64,000 nucleotides of DNA from the NCBI GenBank assembly GCA_037833965.1, contig AP031351.1:25122501-25186500 (forward strand), given 5' to 3'. Shown piece after piece: positions 24,672-37,172 of this stretch (position 1 is the stretch's first letter; each line of letters begins with the position of its first letter). The notes below the pieces were generated by a model. That model was not told the origin of the DNA. It made no database searches and saw only the letters and a program-made list of their open reading frames with translations. Source of the stretch: Marchantia polymorpha subsp. ruderalis. Its lineage: Eukaryota > Streptophyta > Marchantiopsida > Marchantiales > Marchantiaceae. Both the position numbers and the translations under genes were made by a program.

Positions 24672-25358
24672 ATGGTGCGCTTTTCTTACATCGTGTATCT
24701 GGAACCCTACAAGAAGTCGAAGTTTTATAAGACCCTAGACAGATACCTGCTGACGTCTTTGGCTCACTATGGCTTGCACGAGGGAACGATGTTTCCTCCC
24801 CACTGTGACATAACCTCGTTCATCGACAAGGGCGACTATCTGCCCGCCACTGACATCGCCAAGCTTCTGGACAGGGTGATCGAAGCCTACGGCCCCTTCC
24901 CACGCCCCGTGGTGGAGAAGATGTGGCCTCTCAACAAATTCGACATCCGCGAGGGCGGCCTGCGCATTCCTCTGACCTTGAGGTTTAAGGGAGTCGGAGG
25001 CTTGGTCCAGAAGCCGTATGAGTATGCCATGAAGGAGTTTCGGTACGACGGCTACGAGAAGTGTAACCTCGAGATCCTTCCCACCAAGATGGACCACATT
25101 CCTCTGGCCTACAATTACGACAAGTGGTTGACGAACAACGCCAAGCTCTCGCCCGCGCAGCTCCAGGGCCTGTGGGATTTGGCCCAGGAAACCATCGATT
25201 TCAAGGATGCTGAAACCTGCGCCTGGCACATTACCCTGCACATGGCGCGCCGCAGCATCTACCTCAACGTGCCCCACCTCTTCGTCGAGCCCATCCAGAC
25301 CTGGGAAATCGCCCGCGAGATCGTTCCTGTTCGGAAGTGGGTCATGGACTGGCCGTAA
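24672..25358 (+). CDS. 2H-phosphoesterase-like protein (LigT/cyclic phosphodiesterase-like), intronless
   Basis: A single frame from the first in-frame ATG (24672) to TAA encodes 228 residues. It opens with MVRFSYIVYLEP, then FPPHCDITSFIDKG around His44, HIPLAYNYDKW at His142 and WHITLHMARRSIYL at His186. The HCDIT block resembles the first motif (HCxLTxF) of eukaryotic 2H-like proteins and HITL fits the Hx[ST]h motif. 2H enzymes act on 2',3'-cyclic or 2'-5' phosphodiesters of RNA or nucleotides, with two His residues in catalysis. Which two would act here is not clear. The gene has no introns and its codons strongly favour G or C in third place (for example AAC, TTC, GAC, ATC, CGC, GAG, GGC), unlike NUP133 next to it. 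Horizontal gain or retroposition is possible. Family assignment is from motif shape alone. Confidence 0.6.
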   Translation: MVRFSYIVYLEPYKKSKFYKTLDRYLLTSLAHYGLHEGTMFPPHCDITSFIDKGDYLPATDIAKLLDRVIEAYGPFPRPVVEKMWPLNKFDIREGGLRIPLTLRFKGVGGLVQKPYEYAMKEFRYDGYEKCNLEILPTKMDHIPLAYNYDKWLTNNAKLSPAQLQGLWDLAQETIDFKDAETCAWHITLHMARRSIYLNVPHLFVEPIQTWEIAREIVPVRKWVMDWP

Positions 25359-26521
25359 TTGCTCGTGTTGTTTCCATGTGCTGTGCTCCAGTCCAGACTG
25401 TGCGAGTGGCATCACTGGCCGTTCTACCTGGCTCGCGTTCCTCGGGGCAACTGCACTGCGCTTTCCGAGACGAAATATACACTCCCTTGCAGAGTGTGCA
25501 ACTATGTACCATTCTTAGACATTCACCTTATTCGAATTATGCCGTTTTTTCATTTTCAAAGCCAGAGTCTAAACCACTACAATGTGCGAGGAAATGGGAG
25601 AGAAGATGTTTGATTTACCGAAGATTACTCTCTCCAGTGGTTGTCGCGGTGGGTATTATGGTGAATAGCAGTGAAATATGCGACGTTTGCAGCTGTACAA
25701 ATATTCGACAAAGCAGCGGGTGAATTCACCAATGAACTTCGTTATTTCAAATTGTACATATTTTTGAAAAAGGTCCATATGAAACAATTTACATTTGGGC
25801 TCAGTAGTCTGCGTCTCAACTCATGGCGAGACGTCATTGACCCTATATCGTGCCATTCCACTCTTCGAATCAGCTGACCCGCAAATATCACGGAAAAACG
25901 TATCTCATCCAGGTCCACCGCAACAAATACAGATGACTAATTCAGTCTCGAAAGATAACACATTGATTAGGTACAAAACGTGTCCATCTTTATGCCGACG
26001 GTCGTCGATAGAAGTAGGGACGACTACGACCATCCTTGCTAATCTCATCCGCGCTTCGCAGGATTCTTCGATTCCTAATCCGATAAAGTTACTCCTCAGT
26101 GTAAAAGGACAAGTTACCAATTCCTCGGCCCCAATCAACTGTACGCTATACTGCGAAGTTTCTCCCATGAAATTAGAATGAAAGCACTTGTGCCCGTTCT
26201 AATTAACAATCATTGGTGCAGCCTGCTGAAGCTAGACTCGTGATAATTGAAGGGCAACACCTTCTCCAGTAGATTTCATGGAAGGAGGCTGCGAGCTCTA
26301 GGTGACCTGCGACACATCTGTCAGGAGTGTGAGTCTAAGCAGTCGAATGACTTAATGGGTGCGCAACAACATATTCAGCGCAACTTTGATCGATATAAAA
26401 AACTTTTTGAGGCAAAACCACACTACAACATTACAAAGTCTAATCCACAAAACCCACCAGCTAGCGAGCTCTGATCAAAGAATTGAGGAACACGATCCAC
26501 CACCGTTCTTTAAGTCTTCGC
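25359..26521. other. Convergent spacer between the 2H-like gene and PRP4
   Basis: The two flanking genes point toward each other, so this stretch should be their 3' UTRs. I see no recognisable coding exon or RNA gene in it. Confidence 0.5.
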
Positions 26522-29465
26522 TCAGGAATTGAAATGTGACCAGAGTTTTATGGTTCGATCCGAAGACACGGTCGCAATATACTGTCCATCTGCAAAATAT
26601 CATCAATAACCGAAATCACAAATTTTCCGAGTAGGAGGCCTGACTTCCTCGCTATACAAGGATTGATAGTGCGAACGAACGCCTTGAATTATTTGTAAAT
26701 AATTCATGACTAAAATACATTACGAAGAGGTTGATAATGGAGTAGAAAGCATACCTTCCATTACGTCCAGATCCATAACCTTTCCTTCGTGCCCGGCCAG
26801 TGTTTTTACGGGTTTAAAATCTCTCGCTGACCAGATCTGCAATTACGATCCAATGCATGATGATCAAGGCGTTGATTCTTTTCTCGAATAAAAGTATGCA
26901 CTGTCCAGAAGCCATTCCTTGCGAGTCGCTTGTCACAAACCAAAATTTATCAAAAGCACGAACGTAACTACTTAAAATGAAATTTTGATGTCGACGCGAA
27001 GGAAAACCACAGCATACATGATTTCGCAGATTCCTAAGCTGAGGCCGGACTCCCTCATAGGAACGAAGTCAAGAACTTTCTCGAAAGAGCAAGAGAAGGA
27101 TTTCTCAAGAGTACGCTTTTGGTGTGAAGAAAAACCCATCCCATACAAAACAACCCCTCCCATTTCTTTGATACCCGAGACAAATTCGGACCTACTGGTC
27201 CCTGAAACAGAATTGAATCAGACAAGTTGAAGACACTGGTATAAGTAACATACCCTGGCAGTGTTGTCATATGAAGCTGTGACGAGAAAGTAACCTTCAG
27301 AAGGTTCATACTTGACTTGAGATATTATAGACGCGTGTGCAGGTATGATGTATAAGGATTGCTTCTTCCGCATATCCCACACCCTACAAGTATGATCCGC
27401 ACTCCCGGTGGCGAGATGATATCCATTTGGTGAAAAGTCTACGCTTAAAACCTACACAATCATGAGAAATAGTTGTAAGAGCGACCGTAAGGGCAGCAAC
27501 TGGCAACTGGAAGCCAAAAAGGCATAACATGAAGGCAAACTGAAGGATGTACCAGAAAAAGTAAAAAGTAGAAGATAAAAAATAGGGAGCTAAACGACAA
27601 GTCACACTCAATGATAATCTGAACGCTCTTCATTCTTTCATTGCTGTTGAGACAAGCTGGAGTAGAAAATAAAAAATAGGGAGCTAAACGACAAGTCACA
27701 CTCAATGATAATCTGAACGCTCTTCATTCTTTCATTGCTGTTGAGACAAGCTGGACGCACACGTCTATAGAGTTTATGCAAAGTGAACATTTAACAAAAC
27801 CCAAGCCAAATTGGTTGTACAATTCAACAGCTTACCGATTTTACGTGACCTTCAAGAGCAAGAATGCTTCTTCCCGTTCGCAGATCCCACACTCGAGCTA
27901 GGGCATCTAGTCCACATGAGGCAGCCAATGACCCATCTTTTTGAAAGGCAATTCCATAAACACTTCTGCTGTGGCCTTCTTGCAGTAACAATTCCGTTCC
28001 GGTGTTGATATCCCACAACCTCCAAGTTTTATCAAAGCTTGCAGTTCCCAAATAAAGACCTGCAGGGTGGAAAGCAACCCTCGCAAGTCGCTCCAAGTGT
28101 CCCTCGAAACTTCTCAAGCGTGTGCCTTCAAGGCTCCATAACATAGCTTTGCAATCGGCGGAACCGGTAGCAATATTTCCAGCAGAAGAAGAAAGAGTCT
28201 TGCAAGACTGTGGGTGAAATGCAACTCCTGTTACTCTCTCAGTATGTCCCTTGAGCACGACCGTTTTCTTTACTGCGGGCACTTCCCAGAGCTTAGTGTG
28301 CCCACTCCAGCTACTGTAAATGACAAAAACAATTTGAAGTCAAGACATCAATTTCCTCCACAGCCTCCTCAGGCACATTCTTAAGCCCACTGTAATATGA
28401 AAAAACACACAGCAGCTCATTATTCAGTGCTCTAGTTGGCACAAGAGGCAATCATCGATGTCTTGAAACTTGATGATACCTAGACACTTACATTGACCAA
28501 TGAAGTGGTCAAGATCGCCACAGTGAGATTGAAACTTACCTGGTGGCCAATAAGAATCCGTCTGGAGAGAGGGCACATCCAGAGAGAGGACGCTCATCTC
28601 CTATTTCGCTGCATTCCATCGAGGTCTGAGCCATGCCTTGCAGAACTTCGTCTGTTTCTGCATTCTCATCTTCGTCAGGATCCTCTCTCTTCCTTTTGGC
28701 TCTCTGGATTCTCATTGCAGCCCTGGGCATAGAGAACTTCAAAATCTCCATGCGAGCTTGCCTTAACTCATTACTCCCCTCGGTGATGAACGGTTCTAAA
28801 AGTGAAGGTTCTGGTTCCAGCACTTCTTCACTCGTTCCAGCATCTTCCACTCCCGCTGCGGCAGCGCCATCGCCGGCAGCTTCCTGCGCTTGCAAAAGCT
28901 TCTCGAGCTCTCCATCAGCATCGAGCCGGGCCATAACCGCACGCAGACGATCCCTCCTTTCCATCTCTCTTTCTCCAAAGAGCGTGATCGGCTGCTGCAG
29001 GCTCCGAAGACGAGCTCGCACGGCCGAGTCATTGGTAGGAACAGCCAGAGCATTCGCTCGCCGGCGCATCAACAACTGTTGCACCTTGTGCTCCTGCTTC
29101 TCGCGAGCCTTCTTACTTTCTTCGGAAACCTCATAATCCACACCTTCTCCTCCGTCCGCGCGCCTCGTCGGGCTCTCGGGAGGGCTATCTTTCTCATCCT
29201 CCACAGCCTCCGCCATCTCTTCATCCCTCGAGTTCTGCACTCCCGTTCCAGCAGCTGCAGCCGCTGCCGATGCGTCATTCTGGCTCGATGATCCGACTCC
29301 CGGGGGCGCAGGAGTTTCTCCCGCACCGCCACCACCACCACCACCACCACTGCCGAACGTGATCCCTGGCGCTGCCACAGGCGCTGCGGAAATCACAGCA
29401 AAACTTGCCTGCCCGCCGCCATGCTCCGCGCCCGATCCCGGAGGATGAATATTTTGCTCCGCCAT
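26522..29465 (-). CDS. PRP4: PRP4, U4/U6 snRNP WD40 splicing factor (LACHESIS-type)
   Basis: Five exons in transcript order: 29465-28540, 28313-27836, 27451-27254, 26836-26755 and 26589-26522. They total 1752 bases and 583 residues with phases in register. Residues 1-110 are low complexity, including a run of eight Gly coded by CCA triplets on the plus strand and an Ala run. The SFM/PRP4 motif lies at about 145-182 (NDSAVRARLRSLQQPITLFGE). A WD40 propeller follows from about residue 295, with blades such as HTKLWEVP, GSADCKAMLWSLEGT, FDKTWRLWDINTG, LDALARVWDLRTG, SADHTCRVWDMRKK, ASYDNTARIWS and SDRTIKLWS. PRP4 binds PRP3 and cyclophilin H on U4/U6 and is needed for tri-snRNP assembly; the Arabidopsis version, LACHESIS, affects gametic cell fate. 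An in-frame ATG at 29537 would add 24 residues; I prefer 29465. Confidence 0.95.
27567..27754. repeat. 94-bp tandem duplication in a PRP4 intron
   Basis: Bases 27567-27660 and 27661-27754 are adjacent copies that differ at one position near their start (agtagaagat against agtagaaaat). They lie inside the intron between the 27836-28313 and 27254-27451 exons of PRP4. The near identity points to a recent event. Confidence 0.93.
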
Positions 29466-32400
29466 CGCTCCGCTTCCACTCTTCCCGTCGCTGCTCGCTC
29501 GCTCACCTTCACATCGTTGCACCCCCAAATCCCCCAAATCTCCCTCCCTTCGCTCGTTCTCGTTCTCGTCGGCTCGTCCTCCTCACACCAATTCCCTCGC
29601 CCCCGTCGCTCCTTCTCGTTGGCTCGGCCATCGGTCCAAACGAGCACCGAGTAATTTCCCTCAAGGCTGCGAGAACCATCGTCGAGTTCTAGGGTACGAC
29701 GGGTCAAGCCTCCAATAGCCCAACAATAACAATGGAAGATTTTTTTGTAACGTTTCAACTTATATAAACCACAACCGATTATATTCTGGAAACATAGTTC
29801 TCAAAAGTTTCACTTGTAAATTGATCATTATATAATTAGCACATAAAATAAACAATTTTTTGATAATAATATCACAATACAACAAGTTTGATATACTGAT
29901 ATATCACCAAAAAAATTTAAAAATAATTAGTACATAAAATTAATCATTTATTGAAATTAATCTCAACAAAGCCAATTATCATCTTTTATATTCTTCTTAT
30001 TAAATATGTGCAGATGATACTTCTACCTACACATCGAACATGAAGAATGAAAGAGAAGAAAAAAGCATGCTACCCGTTGATACTTGCGATCATGAGCGAA
30101 AAACATTTGTTTTTGACAAATATGTTAACCATTTAAATCTTCGTTCTAACATTGCACATTTCTTAAACGTTTTAAAAACACATCAACTATCACTATATAT
30201 TGAACTATTTACAATCTCTACATGCATAGAATCATCGCCTAATCTGATTGATTGCTCTCGGTAGAGCAATGTATGCAAGCTGACTATTTATCATTTCACA
30301 ATTGTGTCAAATCTGGTTTCCTTAACTGAATATTTATATGAAACTATAGTGACAATGATTGACATTATTCATAACCTTGCAGTTGGAAACTTTGGTCTCA
30401 AAGTTGCAGGTGTGTGATTATATTCACATGATCTTCTGACAATTGTACTTTCACGACACAATCAAAGAAACCATTGAACAAATTCTCAACACCAAATAAA
30501 ATAATTCAACTAACGCTATGTAGGCATAAAACACTTAGTACATTATTCGCAAAAACATGAATATGTGCCATATATAGCTTCTACTAAGCTAACTTGTCAA
30601 ATTAATGCTCCAGCATATGAAATCTGTGCAACCAAATGGAAGTCTTTAAGTTTAATGCAATACAAATCCGAACCAAACATAAGAGACACGTTGACATGAC
30701 CTCGATGTCTTGCTAGATGTTGGTTGCAGTTGTAAGCTAGTTTTCAGGCCATGTGAACGAATGAGTGAAAGGTTTATAAGGAAAAAGAATCACTTTGCAA
30801 CAACAAAAGTCAGTTTTCCAAAATTTGCTAGCTAATTTACATCGCTTTGCATGTGTAGAGCGAGTTGAAATTGAGTTAAACTTGTCTCTAGTGTACAATA
30901 TCATTACCTTGTACAAATGGCAAGTTAGTCATGGCAATTTGATTGGATTAATTGAAGATCTATATCTGTTGCTATCCAATCATTGGCAAAGTTTAGCAAA
31001 GAGTCAAAATTGAAATTCTGCAAGCAATTGGCAATATGTTTTTGGAGGCAGTTTGAAAACTAAGCAATGTAGAAACAACACGTGATGGATTCAACCAATC
31101 GAATCATAGTACTTTGATTACTTGCTTACATTGGAAACTTGTAGCTTTGAAAACATAAGAATTTTTATAATTAATCAAGATTGTTTTAAACTTCTTTGGG
31201 AACAAAAGTATATAGATAAAATAGAGTAAGAACACAAATAGCTTTTGGTTTTTATGAACCAATAACATCAACTTCATATATTGGTTGATTGAAAAGTCAA
31301 ATTTTAATGAAGCTTTGTCTATTTCAGGTATTAAGTTTTTTGGCTAGAACATCCCACCTGTAGCATCCGGGTTGACGGCAAATGTATGTTGTTTTTGTGT
31401 CATCGTCACCTTAAAATTTAGTGTCACTATCACCAGGGATCTCCGTTTTGCGATCTCGACAATGCTGTCTACAATTTTTTTTAAGTGTTTTTTCGATATC
31501 AATGTGGATGTGATTTATGTATAACAAAATCCTCGAGCAACATGATAATTGTTCATTTATCAGATCAGATAAATCATTTACAAATTTTAAATCCACATCT
31601 GATATTGCTGTCATATATTATATACAACATTTCATGTAATTTGTGTGAATGTTTTTATAGTTTAAATTTATTGATATATATATGTTATCGTTGTACAATT
31701 GTTATTTCATATACATGTATTGATTTTAAGCTGATTTGTACACTTGTACTGCAAAATTCATCGTAATGATATAGTCAAGAGATGTCACGGAATAATTGCC
31801 AAAAATGTAGTTGTTACTTGAAGTAGTAACCATGGATATGCTCAAAAAATTACAAACGACCTCATACAAACATAGAGCAATTGTTTACATGGAGTTGGTA
31901 TATTCCACACGTTTTTGATATGCATCTACAATAGTATATTCAAATATGAGTTACATATTGTACTTTCAATAATCCTGCTCAGCTTTCATGTACCAATACA
32001 GGAGTTAAATATGACTCCACTCATGTGAAAGATCTGCATAACATAGAAGCAAAAGTGGAGAGTGAAACTTATATGTTTCATAAAAATGTACAACAGTCAA
32101 CATATATTTGGATCAATGCGCATACTCATTTTGTATTTATACATTGACAATATAAATTTCATTTAAAAATTTCACACTGGTTATTAGATCCAAATGGCAA
32201 TTATGGATTAAATTAATTTTCAAAATAATCCTCCGGCGTTACATAACATATTTGCAATAATCAAATATGATGTAAGTTTTGCTTCAATTGTATTTGGATT
32301 GTGGTTTTATTTTTTATTTTTTCTACAATTCACATTTGAGAATAATTTTGAGATGTTGTTCGTTTAATATAATGATTTATAGGCAAATATATGTATAACG

Positions 32401-33019
32401 CTTGAAGGAGTGTATAGATATATTTTTAAAGTACTTACATATTGAAATCTAAATCACTATTTATATGTTTGTAGATCATGAAAGTATACTTTGATTCAGA
32501 AATGAAAAACCAAATGTTTATATTGAAAATGTTAGATGCTTTTGGAAAAATGATGTATGCTGACGATGAAATTCTAATGAAGAGTCGTTGGATGCAATTT
32601 CAAATTGTTTATTTTTCAAGAATTGAGTTTCCAAATTATTTCAATTAATAATGTATTGAAATCATGTGTAATACTTCTATTATGGTTCTACACTGTTTTT
32701 CTTTTAGTTATTCTAACGTGACATAATAGCCTGCAATACAATTGGAATGTCCACAATATGACTTGGTTTAATTCACGTATGTTGATTTTTGATTGCATGC
32801 ATCATCAAACTTTCTCTTTGAGATCAATGCTCAAATATGCATTATATCACGGTACTTCATGAAATTTGTTTAAATCAGAAATTCTTCTATCTTGTGAACG
32901 CTACTTTGAATACTACTTAGGTTTTTAATTACAATATTCAACATATGTTTTGTGTGTTGCTTTCACATACAAATGGATGCTGATTTGTTGAATTTTTGAT
33001 CACGTAAATCAAATGAAAA
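29466..33019. other. PRP4 upstream region followed by AT-rich gene-free block
   Basis: The first 250 bases are pyrimidine-rich on the plus strand and should be PRP4 leader and promoter. From about 29760 the composition drops to AT-rich sequence with no recognised gene. The 5' part of the gypsy element that begins near 33020, including gag and a 5' LTR, was looked for here and not found. Confidence 0.6.
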
Positions 33020-33232
33020 ATGGTGCAACTCAAGAGAAATACATACATGAGATGCTCGTTGAATATTTGGATATCTTTGCTTGGAACCATGGAGATATCA
33101 TATGTGTAAATCCTGAGTTAGAAGAGATAAGGATTGATTTAATGGTGGGAACAAAGACATCACCGCATGAATACTAAGTACTACTTGATGATGAAGGAAG
33201 AAATTGAACGATTGCTAGACGCTGGTTACATA

Positions 33233-33770
33233 TAGGCCTCGGCAAGGTAAGGTAACTTTGAGGGTTACCCAGTAAAAGGCTAAAAGGTAAGGGTAAAGGT
33301 AGAGATTTGGCTATAGGGTAGAGTAAAGGTAACATAAAGGTAGAGCCATATGGGTTACCCGGTAATTATCGTGTAACCTTCTTAACCGCAAAAAAAAAAA
33401 ATGTGTACATTCTCAAAATCATTCAAAATACAATTCTGCACATTCTACTGAAACGATCTAGGTAAACTGTACTAAATAGGTAAATTACCTTTAACTTTTA
33501 CCCTTTAGGTTAGAGGTAATAGTGTAATTACCGGGCAACCTTGATCTTTTAACCTTTAGGGTAGAGGTAAAAGGGTAATTACTCGGTAATCCTGATGTAA
33601 AAGTAAAATTTGAATCTATTAGAATCCGTATTAGATAACGTGGTAATTACCCATAGGTAGAAGTAAAGGGTAAAGGTAGACTATTGTGACATGAGTAAGG
33701 TAAAAGCTAGGGTAAAGGTAGAATCTCATGGCTTACTCGGTTACCTTTTACCTTACCTTGCCGAAACCTA
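33233..33770. mobile_element. 538-bp hAT-like MITE with 8-bp target duplication
   Basis: The insertion begins TAGGCCTCGGCAAGGTAAGG and its other end, read on the opposite strand, begins TAGGTTTCGGCAAGGTAAGG, so the terminal inverted repeats match over 22 bases with two differences. It is flanked by GTTACATA at 33225-33232 and 33771-33778. An 8-bp duplication and a TAGG start suit the hAT superfamily. The inside has no coding frame and is filled with variants of GGTAAAGGTA on one half and the complement on the other. It interrupts the RT segment of the gypsy relic, so it inserted later. Confidence 0.9.
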
Positions 33771-33858
33771 GTTACATATATCCAGTACTCAATACTGCGT
33801 AGGGGTCTTCTTTAGTGGTAGTACTTAAGATACCTGGTCCGAATGGAGCACCAAAAAT

Positions 33859-36154
33859 TTGAATTTGCCAAGTTTTAGGAAGTTGAACGGCGCCACTAAG
33901 AAGGATTTTTATCCTATTCCATTCACTAATATGATTCTCGATATAGTGGCAGGCAAAGAGCTCTATAGTTTCATGGATGGTTACTCAAGATATAATCAAG
34001 TTTGGATCAGAAAGGAAGACCAACTAAAGACGGAATGGGGAGTGTTTGCCTTCAGACAAATGCCATTTGGATTATGCAATGCTACATGAATGTTTCAACA
34101 ATTAATGATGAACATTTTCCATGATTTCTTGCTATTTATTTTTGAAATTTTCATTGATGACTTTGTTATGTATGGCCCAGCTACAGATCACATTGATTGC
34201 TTGAGGCAAACATCCTAACGGTGTACTGAAGTTGGCCTTAAGCTTCATTGAGAAAAATGTTACTTTGCTTCTACGGAGGGAGTTCTTCTTAGCCACAAAG
34301 TATCAAAGAGAGGTATTGAGGTGGAGCAAGATAAGGTGGCAGTATGGTTAGGCATTCTTTCCTACCAATACAACTGAAGTCAAGGAATTCTTGAGCTGCG
34401 TGGGCTACTACAGACGATTCATTAAGCATTTTGCTAAGTTGGCATTTTCATTGACTTGCATGCTTGGGATGGGTGTTGATTTTGAACCCACATCTGCTAG
34501 AATGCAAAGCTTTATTGACTTGAAGCAATGGTTAGTGGAAGCTCTGATTATGATGGTGTTAGATTGGAGCAAGAATTTTCACGTCTTTGTAGATGTGTCA
34601 GACTTTTGCATAAGGGTGGTTATGAGCCAACTTGATGATAACGGCAGAGATCATCCGATTTACTTCGCTGGTAGCTTGTTGGCTGCAGCTGATAAGAACT
34701 TCTCTCCTATTGATAGAGAAGCATTTGGCATCATATACTCTTGCAATAAATTTAGACATTATTTGTTGGAGTACAAGGTGGTGTTTCATACAAATCACAA
34801 TGCTGTTAAATACATGGTGAATAAACCTGATCTGATAGGGAGGGTGGCTAGATGGATGCTCCTTCTTCAAGAGTTCAACTATGAAATCAATGTGAGGTCT
34901 GGTAAACAACACATCAATGTTGATTATTTTTCAAGTATTGATGGAGGAGAAGATGACAAGAAGATTGATGATAGGTTTCCTTATGAAGATTTATTTCAGG
35001 TAAAGTTAGCTCAACCTACATGATATGAAGATATAATTGAGATCTTGCAGAGTGTGATCATACCTACAGAGATGAATCAAGAAGTGGTAGCAGTCTTCAT
35101 GAGTAACATTTGACCTTACTTGTTGGTAAATGGAGTTTTGCACAAGGAAGTAGTAGACGGTAGATTGAGAATGTGCTTGGAGAAAAGAAAAGTAGGAGTG
35201 GTAATGAGTTCACTACATGAGGAGTATGTTGGTGGGCACTTTGCTTTAGCAAACACAGCTAGGAAGATATTAGATGCAGGTTCTAATGGCTCACAATTCA
35301 CAAGGATGTGCATCAATTTGTTAGAAGTTATGATGCATGCTAAAGTACAGGTAAATCACTTCACTCACGTCATCAGCCATTGACTTTAATTATGCCTTTG
35401 ACTCCCATTGAGAAGTGGTGGATTGATTTCATTGGACCTATTACTCTTGTCACCAAGGGAAGAAGAGTAAGTATATTCTTTTGGCTACTAATTACTGCAC
35501 CAAATGGGTGGAGACTAAATCCATAACAAAGGATGATGCAATAATAGAAGCCATGTTTTTGTATGAGCAGATTTTTTGCAGGTTCGGCACTCCTTTGAAA
35601 CTTGTGAGTGATAGGGGAAAGCATTTTTTAAATCAAACAGTGGAAGAAATGATCACCTTGTACCGGGTCGAGCATTGCAAGACTACTCCGTATCATCCCA
35701 AGGCGAATAAACTCACTGAAAGTACTAATGACATCATCGATAAGATACTCAACAAAACGGTAGCATTGCACAAGACTGATTGGGATGTAAAAGTTTTGCT
35801 GTTGTGTATGCCTACAATTTGGCTTACAAAGTCACCACAGTTCACACCCCTTACTACTTGATGTTTGGACAACACTCTTTAGTTCCAATCGAACTTGAGA
35901 TCTCTTCCTTAAAAGTCTTTGTTGAAGAGAGAATGTTTGCAGATCAGAGTTTACGGGAGAGGGAATTTGCTCTTGAGAAGTTGGAAGAAACAAGGGTGCA
36001 ATCAGCTGTTCGTTTGAAACTCCAACAAGCAACCACCAAAAGATCTCATGACAAAAAGTTAAAGCCAATTCCTTTGGCACTAGGTGATCTGGTTTTACTC
36101 TATGACTCCAAGTTTGTTCACTTCCCTGGTAAGCTCCACACTTGTTGGCTATGA
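33859..36154 (+). pseudogene. Broken gypsy pol (RT, RNase H, integrase)
   Basis: These are the best preserved coding pieces of the retrotransposon: frames at 33859-34089 (RT), 34391-35023 (RT end and RNase H), 35120-35383 (HHCC-like linker), 35481-35861 (integrase core) and 35780-36154 (integrase tail). They lie in the expected order and strand but in different frames, separated by stop codons and small shifts. No chromodomain is visible after the integrase tail. The element cannot encode a full polyprotein. Confidence 0.88.
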
Positions 36155-37160
36155 CCGTATGTGATGCAGATAATTTTTCCAATTGGCTCCGTTCAAGTCC
36201 CGTTATAGTTGGAGACATTTGTCCAGTGATGGTGCACTTTGATAAGCTCAACAAGTATTTTAGTTCTTTTTAGTGTTCGCGAGAACGCTTCACAATTTAG
36301 CAGAGGGCTATGTGAGCTGTCTATTTTTTAGATAGGAAAAAATAGTAGTAGTTTTTTTAGTTTCTCAATAGATAGTTTTTGTCTCCACTGTCTAAGGCAT
36401 TATAAGCGTCTGAAATACACTAATAAGCATGACAATAGACTTTCATATTTAAGCTGTACATGAGTTTGGAGGTTCTGCCCAGAGCATGCATATATTTTCA
36501 ATGATAGTAAGTAGAAAATTAGTTTTTCACAAACAATAGTATCCTTATGTATTTGTGATGTGGTGGACTGTAAGGAATGAGAATCATATATTGCCATCAC
36601 TCCAGTGTTAGATATTCATTGGCATTGATAATTAGTCAATTCAAAGATGTGTTAGTAGTATTATGCATAGCTATAATGTTTAGAACATCATGCTCGCATT
36701 GAAATACGTATACTTTGAGAAAGTTTGTTACGAAGTTTACTCGTGGAGTGAAGTCACATGCTATGATTAGAACCGGCGGAATATCTGAACCAGCGAGAGT
36801 AGTGCTTGAGTTTATGTGTCCAAGGACTTCAGGGGAGTGGCTTTTAATGGCTTTAGAATTATCAAGTCGGAGATTAGATGCGTAGGAGCTAGGATAGGCA
36901 AGAGAAATCGGGAGTAGCAATTGGCAAGATTCTTTGTCGTTTACATATTTGGTTGGATTATAGAGGTGGAAATGGTCATGAGGGAACTCGTAGTTATGAT
37001 AAACGCTAAAAGGTTGCGCAAGAATATGGGCTGTTTTAAGTTTGAAGAAGTTAGATTGATTGAAGAGTTTTTCCGAGTGATATTGTGTAAGATTTCTCTT
37101 ATAAACCTTCCGCAGAGTAATAATATAGATTAAGGAATTTTTTGTTCCCTTAATTTAAAT

Positions 37161-37172
37161 TAAAGGGAAGAA
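37161..37172 (+). other. Candidate polypurine tract of the gypsy element
   Basis: The purine-rich run taaagggaagaa directly precedes a TGTTGAGG sequence, as expected for the plus-strand primer at the start of a 3' LTR. Confidence 0.5.

Noticed and set aside
28633-29136. 167-residue Ser-rich open frame on the plus strand
   Set aside because: It is the antisense shadow of the first PRP4 exon.
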